A DNA stretch of 64,000 nt from Strongyloides papillosus. Taxonomy: Eukaryota; Nematoda; Chromadorea; Rhabditida; Strongyloididae. The stretch is from assembly GCA_005656395.1 (NCBI GenBank), contig SRSI01000055.1, positions 620,001 through 684,000 of the forward strand, read 5' to 3'. Below, piece after piece: positions 47,501 to 58,630 of the stretch (positions are counted from its first letter, which is position 1; each line of letters begins with the position of its first letter). The position numbers were made by a program, and so were the translations under genes. A model generated the notes under the pieces. That model was not told the DNA's origin, did not search any database, and saw only the letters and a list, made by a program, of their open reading frames with translations.

Positions 47501-48102
47501 TCCTCTTCCATCCAAGTGATGATTTGATCCCCAACTTCTCCTCCAACTTTGATAATCAGAGTATCTAACTTGTTGGTTTCATCAATTCCTTGTAGTCTTA
47601 CAGCAATCTTGAAACGGCGTAACCATCTTGCGATACCTTCCCTTTTATTAACGAAGGGCTCAATGTCCTTTAAATAATCCGGCATCTCTTCTTCAGAATC
47701 TTCTTCGCCTTCTTCACTATCTGTGTACTCGTCGCTCACAAGGGTCTCTTCACTTTCTAACGATTCTTCACTCTCCAGTGACTGATGACTTTCTTCACCT
47801 TCCGACTTATCACCACTAGCTGAATCCTCAACCGCAGAAAGAATTCTCCAGTAGTACTCGACGCGATCTTGATAATTTTTATCCCTTCCAACAATATACT
47901 TTCTCAAGTACTTAGCTACAGCGAGCTCTAATGCCTTAGTTCTCTTCCTGTCACTTATAAACTTGATAACTTCTAACTGATTTTCAACAAACTCAGTATC
48001 TTCTAGAACCTCCTTGAGATCCTCCTTATCAAATAACGTTAACGAGTTAATACAGACTTGTAGTGTCTCTCTGTGTTCCTCGTCTATCTCTGCCTCCGGC
48101 AT
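44518..48102 (-). CDS. gag-pol: Element D gag-PR-RT-RNase H polyprotein (1194 aa)
   Basis: Uninterrupted from ATG 48102. The N-terminal part includes an acidic Ser/Glu tract (about residues 95-145) and the capsid block WLRRFKIAVRL...FKLNPYD shared with element A. The knuckle is CFNCGKLGHMKRDC (about 331). Protease: LIDTGANISMI (about 422, intact). RT: VRVVLDARPVN, TVIDLNSYFLQL, LPFGIKNACSY and LYVDDFIL (about 725, intact). RNase H: LVTNASNFYIAG (first Asp changed to Asn), ELELKAIAEC, YTDHKPLLGM and QLADAISR. The linker to integrase carries KRKRRRKPKN and an AT-hook, KKKRGRKPKMT (about 1095-1125). It ends after HQSSGHIGYTK, the zinc histidines, in out-of-frame residues caused by the deletion. 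Confidence 0.9.
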   Translation of the reverse strand: MPEAEIDEEHRETLQVCINSLTLFDKEDLKEVLEDTEFVENQLEVIKFISDRKRTKALELAVAKYLRKYIVGRDKNYQDRVEYYWRILSAVEDSASGDKSEGEESHQSLESEESLESEETLVSDEYTDSEEGEEDSEEEMPDYLKDIEPFVNKREGIARWLRRFKIAVRLQGIDETNKLDTLIIKVGGEVGDQIITWMEEDEEITFNEVCQKLEEKYDGALEKVTLRRKIHTFKLNPYDKDFADKLQELVELIKKYEKGMGDDKIYWETRVKVSEALSKYDSLYDLVMEGNHNCVEDMVERILLKVDRMIETNKERNLRKKGSDVVDKDIKCFNCGKLGHMKRDCRVANSAQNRNFSTNKPIEKKPDIKSVQAEEIWAPLSQPKFDMLTLMDKNEVLKKGPSLMIPITLINGSRKMKVNGLIDTGANISMISRNLVNDLKLNIDKINDVQLNLASGVRLSVNESTCTKLKFPKGRVIERRLLICEEPDKRYGLIIGSDILEVVKAKISYGVANDTKYDPDDDENIVKRVVAENVNVENQELRDRLIREFPEVYNSDRIGRCTYQVPPFEYKNEKIEKFTLYPISEKYREAAQDVIDGWIENDIIVASEWPRALLNIHCVPKPDDKVRVVLDARPVNELYKDYQYPLPKTNEMLNEMRGGKFFTVIDLNSYFLQLPIDKKDQEYLAFRDTHGKKFQFQRLPFGIKNACSYAQNIAEKIADGTVAKLYVDDFILVTKEDWPHHVKEVVKFSQRLKDTGVTANVMKSRFRCEAITALGFIITREGILPEIKILDAWLNYPSFNSYKAIRRFVGAVNWFRGNIPALAKSLKPLCAVMNKKGVYEDSKEIREAFNEVKNSIVKACIAYHPDPSKEFVLVTNASNFYIAGALLQKNDKGYVPVGFYSKNIALRKKFEDIDNKFNDVNGYVPAGELELKAIAECLDHFRYIIGNTKTMVYTDHKPLLGMIKSTNNKFMLRYISRILNYNVEIKYIPGIHNQLADAISRASLRCVYVKGKQFENEKILNYIGIESYEDEKDDEIMNEKDLKAMNKIVDADNEKDKSFTNEGESDSCIYNYEKSENKSDTNVKGVIIGEKRKRRRKPKNVRDNVTSNTEGIKIKKKRGRKPKMTENMTIKDSELVEKLTPKVSKLNKLEEQNYLMEIHQSSGHIGYTKMLHMIANHRLFLQIYYLKSTAKTRF

Positions 48103-48248
48103 TTATTAACCACATATACACGAAAATTTTAAATCTAGCAGCGGTGTACTCTAAATCCAGTTAAATATTAGTACACTTGCCAGAATCTCTTTTATTCAAA
48201 AAACCCTTATTACCAGAAAGTCAAAAAATCCTTGTCCTATCACCAACA

Positions 48249-48560
48249 AGTTAAATATTTTATTTAATCTGGTACAACGCCTATTAAATTTTACAATAGA
48301 AACAATAATTACAAAAATTTACCTTAAAATTATCAAAATTCCCTTAACAATACCAGGTTCTATCAACCTCAAAAATAAATAATTTTAACCCCTAAAAATA
48401 TTAAAATTAAATCTAAGTTTTGGGATTAGCAAATTAGTAACATTAAAAATAATGACGTTGCTACCGTAAAACGTCTAATTTAAAATAATTTCTAAGAGAT
48501 GCTTTATACCATGACAAACAATTAAGACATATTTAGCTTTAAATATGCAACAATTCAACT
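48249..48560 (-). repeat. 5' LTR of element D
   Basis: 312 bp, one difference (C for T near its left end on the + strand) from the 3' LTR. GTAT follows at 48561-48564. Confidence 0.95.
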
Positions 48561-48599
48561 GTATAATAATAATTTTTATCGGTCTTATCTAACTTGAGA

Positions 48600-49030
48600 C
48601 ACCTCATCCAATCATCAAGCCATTATTCAAAATATGTTGTTTGGTTCAATTAAATATAGATAAGTTATTCCATCATGACGTGTTTTTTCTCAGGCTTCTT
48701 TTCGTCGTTTATTGGATTACTGTAATCTTCTTTACTTTATCATTAATCTTTTACAACTTGCTTCAGTACGATTGGAATCTTTTTCAGCAGATTTCTCTAA
48801 CTTACTAGTATTTTTTCTTCGTCACTAAATCTAAGTAATGAACTCGTTTCTGCTATTTTACTAGAATCGATGTTCTTTTTTGTTTTTTCGATTTTACAGA
48901 TCTTAACATCACTGAATTAACTCTCCACTACCAGGAGTACATCTTTCAGTCAATTGTCTGTTTTCTAATACCGAATGCACAATTTTTTCACCAAATTCTC
49001 CATTACTAAGTATAACCGGATGTTGAGCAA
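48600..49030 (-). pseudogene. Short retroelement-like coding remnant
   Basis: The minus strand shows about 31 open codons (NGEFGEKIVHSVLENRQ) near 49020-48925 and further broken Lys/Glu-rich frames to about 48600. Composition resembles gag linkers of neighbouring elements, but no signature motif is present. Confidence 0.25.
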
Positions 49031-49038
49031 TACAGATA

Positions 49039-49220
49039 AATAAAGAACAATCTTAGAACGAATGTTTGATCTGGAAAGGTTCACAGGTAAAACTGAATTA
49101 AATTATGAATATAAATTATTTATGTGTTTAAATAATTTTTTATATGCTTAATTAATATATTTTATGTCTATCTAATAGATTTTTTATTATAATTTGAGAC
49201 CAATAGATAAAATTTATTTA
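49039..49220 (+). repeat. Diverged LTR related to element A
   Basis: It aligns along its whole length with the 179-bp LTR of A (AAAGAACAAT, GAACGAATGTTTGATC, TGAGACCAATAGATAAAATTTA), roughly three quarters identical by eye. No second copy or target duplication was found, so it is an old solo LTR or the end of a decayed element. Confidence 0.65.
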
Positions 49221-50319
49221 CATAAAGATTAATAATTCATTTATGGACCTTCTTTTATTGTTAATCGAATGCTATCAAATATCAATTATTGATGGATTTG
49301 TAACACAAAATTTGTGACATTCCGGGGAATATCAATAATTTTTTTAAACATGTAATAATAAATATTTTAAGCATTTTTAAAAAAATGATTTCAAATTTGA
49401 TTTACTGGAATATAACACTTACCATCCAAATTAAATTTGTATTTTTGTTTTTTAAAAAAAATTATCGTAACAAAATAACTTAAAAGAATCAAAAAACAAT
49501 CTTATTTTTTGTTTCCTGATTTATTGTAAATTAGTAAAAATACAACTAATTTCGATTACTTTTTTGGAAAAATTTATTAGTCAATTTTTAAACTAACAAA
49601 AATTATTTAACAATATAAAATTCTTATGAATAATAAGCACTCTTAAATAGTAAGATTTAAAAAAAACTATATTTAGTTTATGTTTTTGTTAAATAAATAC
49701 TAAATTTAAAAAATCTTACTCCTTGTCTTAAAAAAAATTAAGATTATAGTAGTATTTTATTAGCGTGTACGTATTTTAAGTTATAAATAAAACTATATAA
49801 AGGTAAAAATATATTTAAAATGTTTAAATATGAATAATGAATGATAATTATAAAAGCACATATTACAAATGTGATTTTTATTTAAAGAGTTATTCATTAT
49901 ATATTAATAAAAAGTGATTTAATTTTGTACTTTTTATAAACACATCATGGAACATGTTTTCTTAATCTATTTAATGTTATTAAAATCGTAATATTTATTG
50001 TAATATAGATGTTTAATTTATGAAATAACTATGTTTTTTTATTATATCATAGAATTAGTATATAATGTGATGAATAAAATTTCAATTGCCAATTTTAATA
50101 AAATTTTTAGTTATTTCTAAAAAAAAACTGAAATATTACAAGGATTGCTATATGACTTTTAATTTTATTAATTTCTTCTAAAAAAAATTAAAATATTTTA
50201 TATATTCATTTAAATATATACAAATCAAATCGAATATCTTTTTGATAATTATTTCTGATATAATTTTCCTTGCATATAATTTGCCTTTTAAAAAATCTGT
50301 GAAAGTTAGTAATGCAAAA
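49221..50319. other. AT-rich stretch, no gene seen
   Basis: About 1.1 kb of A/T runs. The first exon of the decayed TTL-like gene would be expected in its right part, but no signal peptide was recognised. Confidence 0.4.
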
Positions 50320-50800
50320 AATGGTAGTTGAAAATATCTTTATGCTGTAAAAAATGTTATTTGTAATAGTACATCAGCATCTAATTTTACATTAAAACTT
50401 TACAAAAAAAAGAAGCTTAAGGGAAAAATAAAATTAAATGTGGTTGTAACTAACCAAATTGGTAATTTCACATTATTTGGAATATGGATAACTGCTAATC
50501 GTTTTAGTAAGTTGTACAAATCTTAAATTATTTTATTTCTCTTAAGGTAATTCTATAAGTGTTCAACAAATGTAACGTGAATTATACAGAAAGATGTAGT
50601 AGAAAAATTGGTATTTTCCATCTTCTTATGTTTATGATACTTTAGAACATGCAAAAGAGTTTCCTTACAGGACTATTATCGATATTAATGGTGATACAAC
50701 TATTAATTATGGAAAGCAAACGTGTAAAAATAAGCAGATAACTATTCTAGAAGTTTTTATTAAATATGTTTTTATTAAAATTGCAAGAATTAAATTATGA
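50320..50800 (+). pseudogene. Transthyretin-like gene, decayed, two exons
   Basis: The first block (about 50332-50506) reads VICNSTSASNFTLKLY and then TNQIGNFTLFG, closely matching the TTL pattern in which a first strand with Cys is followed by a TD(S)xGxFxLxG turn. A 40-nt intron follows (50507-50546, GTAAGT...CTTAAG). The second block reads KCNVNYTERCSRKIG, then FPSSYVYDTLEHAKEFP and YGKQTCKN, the expected second half (HxC...CxRK...IPxxY). Two one-base shifts are needed within the second block, and no signal peptide exon was found. Stop TGA is at 50798-50800. It is related in layout to the apparently intact gene at 17842-18287. Confidence 0.6.
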
Positions 50801-50825
50801 TTCATTGTGTTAAAAATGTTGTAAG

Positions 50826-50998
50826 ATAATATTTTGTTACTAAAAATATTGTTTATGGCGCGTATACCAACAAATAAAACCTATGTAAAACAAAATCGAT
50901 AACAAAAACAAAAGAAATCATATAATGATTAAATCATAAAATAAAATCATTAAAAATTTATTTAGTTGTATTATCCCACCTATTTTATCTAGTTTATT
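50826..50998 (-). repeat. 3' LTR of element E (diverged)
   Basis: Matches 54199-54370 in direct orientation with many differences and small gaps; the ends could not be fixed. Confidence 0.55.
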
Positions 50999-51039
50999 TG
51001 GAAAACCTTTACTCATCACCTTATAAATTAATGCCATTA

Positions 51040-52160
51040 TTAAGTTTTTTTAGCTGAAAAAATTTCTTGAGATAACATTTCTGGGGGATCTATCATGTCA
51101 CTTTCTATTAATAGTTCTCTCAAGGACAATAATGAAAACACTAATTTGCTTGATAACACAAGGACCTTTCTATTTAGTTTGTAGTTTCTTCCAACAAAAG
51201 AAGTAAAAATTATACCACCAACTCTGTACATTTAATCATTTAAAACAGTTGAATTCTTACTTTTTTTATACTTTTATCTTTCCTTACTATTTTTTCATCA
51301 TTTGATAAGGACTTTATTTGTTCAACATTTTGAAACAAAGTAACTTAACTTATCTTGAAGCATCTAACTTCTCCTCATTATTAAGAATGTTTTTCCACAT
51401 ATAACAGTTACTTAAGCTTTTGACCTAGAAACAATTCACTAAATCTTTTTCCTTATGCGGCAATAAAGTTATAGAAAATAACTGATTATTCAAAAGCATT
51501 TTCTAAATTCACTAGCATGTTAATAAAATCATTTTGATCAGAAAAAATCTTCTCCATCGCATATTGAGGATTGCTAATTGTATTCTCTATCACACTACTA
51601 CTATTGTGATTATTTGAATTCAAGCGCTAACATCACATCCAAATTCTTCAAGTTTTGCAACTGTTTTATTCCGGTATAAAGCATTATCTGTTTTCTAACT
51701 AATCGAAAGTCCATACTTTTACCATAACTTGAGTGATGCTATCATCACTGTGTCATTTTTAAAGTTTTGAATAATATCAACCATCTAAAATGATGTACCA
51801 CTATCAACCATGTGTAGCATAAATTTTTCTTTTCTCAGACCACAAATGCCAGCTGCATAATTTTCTCTCGAAATTATTTAACTGTACGAATTGAAAACTT
51901 TCTTACGATTTGCGTTACAATGTTGACGTGTTTTGCAAAAACTAATACACTTTTTAACAAAATTATCCAACATTGGGTTATAATCTTTCTCTTTCAAAAC
52001 TGTAGTAAATTTATGTCAATTGAAATATTCAAAACTATAAATAAGTAAAGCTTCTTTATTAGCTATTTCATTGTTACCAGTGGAATCCATTTTCCCTGAG
52101 GACGTAGGTTTCTCCAGTAATCATTATCTTCTCTTTTTGCTAATTTCTCAGTAATGTTAT
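51040..52160 (-). pseudogene. Element E integrase, degraded
   Basis: From right to left on the + strand: a zinc pair in KKCISFCKTRQ (about 51940), the core with FMLHMVDSGTSF, then KTDNALYRN (second Asp), then SSSVIENTISN (Glu), and a C-terminal block 51231-51040 beginning YRVGGIIFTSF. Several stops interrupt the frame. The order and residues are those of a retroviral-type integrase core. Confidence 0.6.
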
Positions 52161-52163
52161 CAG

Positions 52164-52745
52164 TTATTCATTGTTAGCGATGATTTTTAAGTTAATAGCA
52201 GTTATTGCACACAAGTTTTTTTTCTCAAAATCTATCTTCTCTATAAAAAAAGAAATTTTTAAAACTTGTTCAAGCCCATCATCCGCTTTTTTGTCTTTTT
52301 CTACTCGACCAAGTATTTCTGCAACATCATTAGTATAATAGAATTTTGATGATTCAATATTTCCTTCAACTTCAGTTCTACGACTATGTTCGATTATTTC
52401 GCTGATACTTAAAACAGACTGATTACCATTTGGAGATGGTAATCTGGCTCTTTCCGACAATCCGAAAAGCCTTTGAAATCTAAAATTCAATGCACTATTG
52501 ACTCCATGTTATATATCAATATCAGTTACTGGAATCGTTTAACATAAATCTTCAAAACTTCTCTCAACAAAGTAGTTTAAAGATAATGCATTGATACAAT
52601 AATTATCATCTATTTCTTTAATATTGAAAGTAGTGGGCTGTGATACAAGACCAAATTCTTTTGTAACATTATGAATAATCAAGTTAATTTTACTATTTTT
52701 GTATCAATCAAAGCTGAAACGTTAGTATTATCATACGAAATATTA
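52164..52745 (-). pseudogene. Element E protease scar and linker
   Basis: Around 52740 the frame reads NVSALIDTK, a retropepsin motif in which the glycine is lost, then EFGLVSQPTTFNIKE as expected for protease. 52490-52164 is an open block of 108 codons (for example FYYTNDVAEILGRVEK) whose family I do not recognise. It sits where RT and RNase H should be. Confidence 0.45.
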
Positions 52746-52866
52746 CAATTAATTAAAATATCATCTGATGTACATTAATTATTAAAGATACTTATAATTT
52801 TATTAACGATAATAACAACATATATTAAATTGTTATGACATGATTTCTTTGTAATAACTAAAAAAT

Positions 52867-53055
52867 TTACTTTCGGTTCCAATTTTCTTTCATACGTACA
52901 CTTGTTCGCGTAATAATCTTTCTGTTTACAAATATAACTTTTAACATTGACTTCAGATTTAACAATTTTTTACATTTTGCAACTTTATGTCTCTCCTTTT
53001 CACAACTGAAGCATCTGAATTTACTAACTCTAACATAACTATTTTTCAAGACCAA
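52867..53055 (-). pseudogene. gag: Element E nucleocapsid knuckle
   Basis: The block contains FRCFSCEKERHKVAKC, a perfect CX2CX4HX4C zinc knuckle, in a Lys/Arg-rich context typical of nucleocapsid. It is separated from the capsid block by stops. Confidence 0.65.
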
Positions 53056-53170
53056 GTTTCTTTTTGATTCACTAGCTAACTAAGGTTCAATCTTTTCGAT
53101 TGTTTGAATAAGATCCTATTTTCAGACTGTTTAACACGTTCTAAGTGGATGCTGAATGGGCACACAACTT

Positions 53171-54110
53171 CTACAACTTTTCCAAAATTTTATCATTTTC
53201 TATCTTCGTATAAGCTATTCTGTATTTTTTGACTAGTTCCAAAGCAGAACTTCTAAATTCATTATAAGAATTGTTTAATCTAATATTAAGTAAGCGCCTC
53301 TTTACAGATACAATACTAATTTTACCAGGATACTTCTCCTCCAGATGTGCAGACAATGATTGACAATCAGATTCCAAGTTACCTAGTAAACAACGAATAT
53401 ATTCTCTCAAGGGTTGATCAACTGTTAACATAAAATAAGAGAATTTCGTTCTGTCAGCATCAATACCTTAAAGAATGAAAGTCTATTCCAACATTGCTAA
53501 GTGTTCCTTAATTGTTGAATTATTCATGCAGTCGAATTTTGCTTTTTTTTAAAAGACTCATATTTTCTTTTTTCTTCACAGTTACTGTACTTTTCTGTAC
53601 CTCTCACTTTTACACAATCTCTCCATTGTCTCTTTCTCTCCAACCACTAGAATATTCTTCCTTCTCTTTAACAAAAGTAAGTTTCTTGTTCTATTTAACA
53701 CTAAGTTATTTTTTTCAACAAAGATACTTTTCCTTTAGAAATTTGTTTTTATTTTAAACAATAAATTCATTGCCTGTAACGATTCCCTGATTTTAACAAC
53801 AAACTATCACTCACGAAGAAGTGACCTCTCTTTCTTAGCAAATAGTTCTTTTATCTCAATAGAATAATCTCTTTCTTATTCAATCGATACTTTCTTTTAA
53901 TTTACCAACTCTATCTTCCAAACTCCTGGACTGTTTAACTTAAGTTCTTTAATTTTCTTCTCTAAAAATTTCCTGTGAAATAGTCTCCTTCTTATTATAA
54001 GATAGTTTCTCAATATTTTTTATATTGTTAACCATATTTTATAGTTCACTGTTCTATATCATGATTCCTAGCGTATCATGCGATAACATATCTCTAAATT
54101 CCAGAAACAG
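53171..54110 (-). pseudogene. gag: Element E gag capsid, degraded
   Basis: 53431-53171 reads QPLREYIRCLLGNLES, then HLEEKYPGK and KRRLLNIRLNNSYNEF, aligning with the capsid block of element D (KLEEKYDG...KLNPYDKDF). Upstream to about 54110 broken Lys/Glu-rich frames resemble a gag N-terminal coiled region. Confidence 0.55.
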
Positions 54111-54198
54111 CACTTCTTTGTTCATATAACGTAATCATTCAGTTCCAGAAAATAAAACTTACTCGACTTCTATATCAAAACTTTACAACCAGAATGAG

Positions 54199-54370
54199 AA
54201 CATAATATTTTTTTATAAAAATTATTATTGCAGGCATGTATACTAACGAATAAAACCTACAATACACAAATAAGTTTTAGAAAAGAAAATATCACGTAAT
54301 AAATATACCATTCAATAAGAACATTATAAATTTTTTTTGACTATGTTCTTCCACCTATTTCCTTTGTATC
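54199..54370 (-). repeat. 5' LTR of element E (diverged)
   Basis: Direct copy of 50826-50998, with shared words AATAAAACCTA and CCACCTATTT. Confidence 0.55.
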
Positions 54371-57300
54371 GTTGTAGCGTTAGATTTACAGTTGAGGTAA
54401 AAATAACTGTATAAAAAAATATTTTATTGTAATCACACAATCACACAAACACCAATATCATCTTAAAACTAGGGGTAATAACGACTGACTAAATTTAAGA
54501 TAAGTTAGATATTTATGTAAAAATAAAAAGTGGGTGGATATTGTTGGATAACAAAAGTTAGCGTTTATTACAGTATTGTATCCTCATATCGTTTACTAGA
54601 AGGGAAATGTTATTAAAAGGATAATATATTTGTGAAGATATATAATATCTTGTTATAGTGATCATTTAAATTTCAATTAATACTTTTGATTGACACCTGA
54701 ACTTGAGTTTAAAATAGAGTAATTGACAAAATCCCATATTCTATTGTTTAGGTTTCTAGAGATATAATTGTTATTTTTAGATAATCCCTTTATCCTTTAC
54801 ATCAATTTTAACCAGGTAAAGTATACCACATGCCTAAATAGTAACTTTACCATCATTAAAAACAATGGCAATATAATATCAATTACCTCTTTAACGTGGA
54901 GTAATTGGCCTAATAGTATATTTAAACCAATAACATGTATATATTTAAGTTAATGAGTAATGAATTAACTCTTGAAGGGTATTAACATCATGTAATACTT
55001 TATTAGAGGAATATTTATTAGAAAATGATCTCATACAATAACATTATAAACTCTTATAATATAATTACCAACACTAAAAATATGATAATGATAGATTAAG
55101 GAAAAGAAATCTTTTAATTCAATTGACATTGATATAAATAACTAATCATAAATTTCAGTATCTCTTTTTTAACACATAACTTCTGTTTTTATTCATATTT
55201 CATTTATTAATTTGCGAAATATTTTTATTAACAAGCTGTTCCATATATTATCACGCAATTTCGGCATCCACAAAATACAAAGAATCTGTATATTAATAAA
55301 AACAATATAAAATCAAGTGGCCTTTAGAAATACAATTACAAGATATGATAGAGACCTATTACATCTTAATGCTTAATAAATAGAAAGATAAAAGAGGACT
55401 ATGCGAAGGTTATTAAAATTTTAAACACCCAAAGATTCAATAATAATTTTAATATGTTACATTATATTGTAATACAATATTATATATTTACAAACATTTC
55501 GAAAAAGAAAATGATCATTAAATAATTTGTATGGAGAAGATAAAATGATATCCTTTATAAAACATGATGTCAATTTATTATTAATTACACTCATTACCAT
55601 TCCTTTTTGTAAGAAGAAATAATTATCATTTTGTTTTACCTTGTATATATTTACACCTCATTAGAAACAATTAATTATCTCACAAGTAATTTCTCCTTTT
55701 TTCACAGGGGAGATGAAAGAAAAGTATCCGATAGTTTAAGTTATAATTGTTAAATATTTCAAAGGAAATGAAAGGGATTTTAAATAGAGGTACATAATAA
55801 TTTTTCGTAATTGTCAACAAAAACTTTCTTTTATAAAAGAGAGTGAAAAAAAAATGAAATAAACAAATACCAAATAAGGTGATTTCAAAGATAGGTTTCA
55901 ATTTAATAATCTACTTCAAATTACAGTACCATATAAAAGAGTATTGATACAAAATACGTAGATTAAACACCTGTAATAACAAAAGACAGTGATTTAAAAG
56001 ATGATAATTACAATAGGATTCACTTGAAAAGGAGAGTAAAGAACTCAACAATCAAGTTAAAAATCAATCGCCTTCATTTTTCTCTAAATAATAATTATCA
56101 TACGTAAATATATTATATTAACAAAAAAAGTTATTAAATACCAATTGTATTTCCATTAGTATATCCATCACACCATTATTTCATGTATTTTTAACAAAAT
56201 AAAAACCTGACAAATTATAATTTTATAAAGATAAATTCTTTTCCTCCTCTCCTGTCTTTAAAATATATAATGGTAACTTTTAACAAAAAATTAGATACCA
56301 CTTTTAAAAATTTGATACAATTTTATTTAGAGATATCTTTTGATATCAAACAATAGTACTTGAAAAATGTCACAATTATCTAAAATGTGTATTTTTTTTT
56401 ACAATTAAAATAACTAATTTTTTTATTAATAATCATCAAAAAAAGGTACATTGTGTTGTGGTTAATGTTGTAGTAAAATATTTTAATATTATCAAGATAT
56501 TGTGGTAAAAAAAGAAATTGATAGTGTAATTATTTTTAATTAAAGGATCTCTTTATTTTAAAATTGTTATATTAGTTTTGGGGATATTTTATTTAATTTT
56601 AACTTTGTTTAATAATGATGTGGAATTTTTAATTTAGTAAAGAGCTAATTTCTATTAAATACTATTTTTTTAAATTTTGAATGTTTCATGATAAAATATG
56701 AATAAGAAGTTGTGAAAATATTTATTTTTCATAGTTTTAACAATTTTTAAATTATAACAATTTTTAAATTATAACAATGCAAATAAATCAAAGATAACTG
56801 TTATTTGCAGTAAAAAAAGTGTATCTAACTATCACATAATTTATTTACCTTAACATTCATTCATAATGCCTTGCAATTCAGCAAAAAAGTGAAATTAATA
56901 CTATTAATAAAAGTGTATTATTATCCATTTATTCATGCAAACTTTTATAATTAAATAATAATATTTGAAAGGTAGTTATTATGTGTTTAGTAAAACTAAT
57001 TGAAAGTCTATTAACTATTTAGGAGATTCTAAATCTTCTAATAGAGGTTTATTTTAATGATTAGTAAAAGTTTTATCTTAGTTTGATGTTAAAAATTGTA
57101 AATATGGAGCGAAAATTGTGTTGTTTTGGTATGTTTAAAATAATTTTTAAAATTTTTGGAGTGTTTAGTCTTATCAGTTCAAGCCGTTGTCAAATAAATA
57201 GTTTTTCAAATGTTCATTTCTTTATTACAATTAAAAAAAATTTCTAGAACCATATTAATTTCTCTCAGTGGACTTTTTGCAAACTTGATATTATTTAATA

Positions 57301-57389
57301 TACCAATGAAGCCTATGTTTTCTATTGCTTTGTTTAACATTCCAACGCAATCTACTTATAATTTTTTTTTGTAAAACTACCATAATTCT
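54371..57389. other. AT-rich stretch, no gene seen
   Basis: About 3 kb with no recognisable exon or transposon end. A short 20-bp tandem duplication (AACAATTTTTAAATTAT) lies at about 56738-56778. Confidence 0.4.
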
Positions 57390-57765
57390 TTAGTCTAAAA
57401 CTCGGCTAATTATTAATAAATTCCTACGTGTTTAGTTTTTCCTCTATTTACGAGTTTAATCTATAAAATGACTTATAAATTATTTTCTTTTGTCATTTTT
57501 TAGAAAAGTAACGTAAAGACATAATTATACATAAAAAATGACACAGGTCTATTTTTCAAAAATAACCTGGTTAATTTTAGGCTACAACTTTTGACACCTT
57601 TTCCGCATTAATTTGAGAAAGAATACATGTATTGACTATTCATTTTCAAAAATTAATGAAATTTGAAGAAGGTGTTATTTATGATAAAATTGATTTTTAG
57701 GAAAAAATAAAAAATAAGTAATAAAGTTGGAACTTATAATAATACAAATCGTATTGATAGATTTC

Positions 57766-58238
57766 GGTTATATCCCCCCAGAAGATATTGACTTTAATGG
57801 CTATTTTAACAGTTTTCGATTATTAATAGATAAGTTATATAAAATAAGGCTATTTAAAGTATATATCATTTTAATAATTAATTTTTAAAATTTAAAGAAA
57901 TTTTCTAAAAATTAAATTTTGAAATTTTTCATTTTTGAATTTTTTAATACTATTTATGAATTACCTACTTTTTATACCCCTTTTTCATATCATAAATGAT
58001 AAGAGTATCCTTATTTATCTTTATTTTAGTATTTTTATTAAGATCGAGAATCTCTTATCATTCACAGACCCAAGGACTTTAAACTTTCTCAGAGATTTTA
58101 TCATTAGTAATTTTTTATTGAAAAATCACTTTTTTAGTAACTGTTTATTAGTATTAATTTATTTATTAACTTATATGCAATAATTTTTATGATATTAGTC
58201 CATTTTTATATGTTTTATCTGGGGGGGGGGATATAACC
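57766..58238. mobile_element. MITE with GGTTATATCCCCCCAG termini, 473 bp
   Basis: The left end GGTTATATCCCCCCAG and the right end CTGGGGGGGGGGATATAACC are inverted copies; the right one has a run of ten G. The interior is AT-rich and non-coding. It sits inside a 524-bp-family copy. No clear target duplication. Confidence 0.65.
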
Positions 58239-58630
58239 ATAAAGTACCATCGTATAATATAATAAGTATTTATTTATATAAATATATAAAAGAAAAAGAA
58301 GTAAAACAGGCAAAAAGGTGGAAAATAATCATATATCATCGTATATATAGTCATATATACAACGAATATAGTTAAATAATGACATGTTATGTCAAAAATC
58401 GTTTTTTTGTTGAAAAATTAGGTTTGTTATACCTTTATTTTTTAAAGTTAGATGGAGACATATTTAATTGTTTTTATTGTAGTTGTTTTTAATAAGTTAA
58501 AACCATTAAACTTTTTATTAAAAAAACAAAATAGTCACCACTCTTTGATCTATAACTCAATAAATTATTAATCAATCCCATTATAAGGCTTCCCCACGAT
58601 TTCAGATTTTATTATTTTTAATGAGCTACA

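Larger units (their letters stand above)
43379..48560 (-). mobile_element. LTR retrotransposon D (Ty3/gypsy-like), complete, 5182 bp
   Basis: Two 312-bp LTRs differ at one base. The flanking repeat is GTAT (43375-43378 and 48561-48564). A 1194-codon gag-pol frame is followed by an out-of-frame integrase block. A deletion has removed the integrase zinc cysteines and first catalytic Asp. Minus-strand sequence beside the 5' LTR reads TGGTGATAGGACAAGG, which has the form of a tRNA primer site; the tRNA was not identified. Confidence 0.95.
50826..54370 (-). mobile_element. Decayed LTR retrotransposon E, lacking RT and RNase H
   Basis: Diverged direct repeats at about 50826-50998 and 54199-54370 share ACCAACAAATAAAACCTA-type and CCACCTATTT segments and are taken as LTRs. 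Between them the minus strand has gag, a CCHC knuckle, a protease scar and integrase, in normal order. At about 3.5 kb it is about 1.5 kb shorter than A, B and D, and no RT motif is visible between protease and integrase. Confidence 0.65.

Noticed and set aside
58201..58240. G10 run as an assembly artefact
   Set aside because: It coincides with the matching C6 run of the opposite terminus, so it is a real transposon end, though its exact length may be unreliable.
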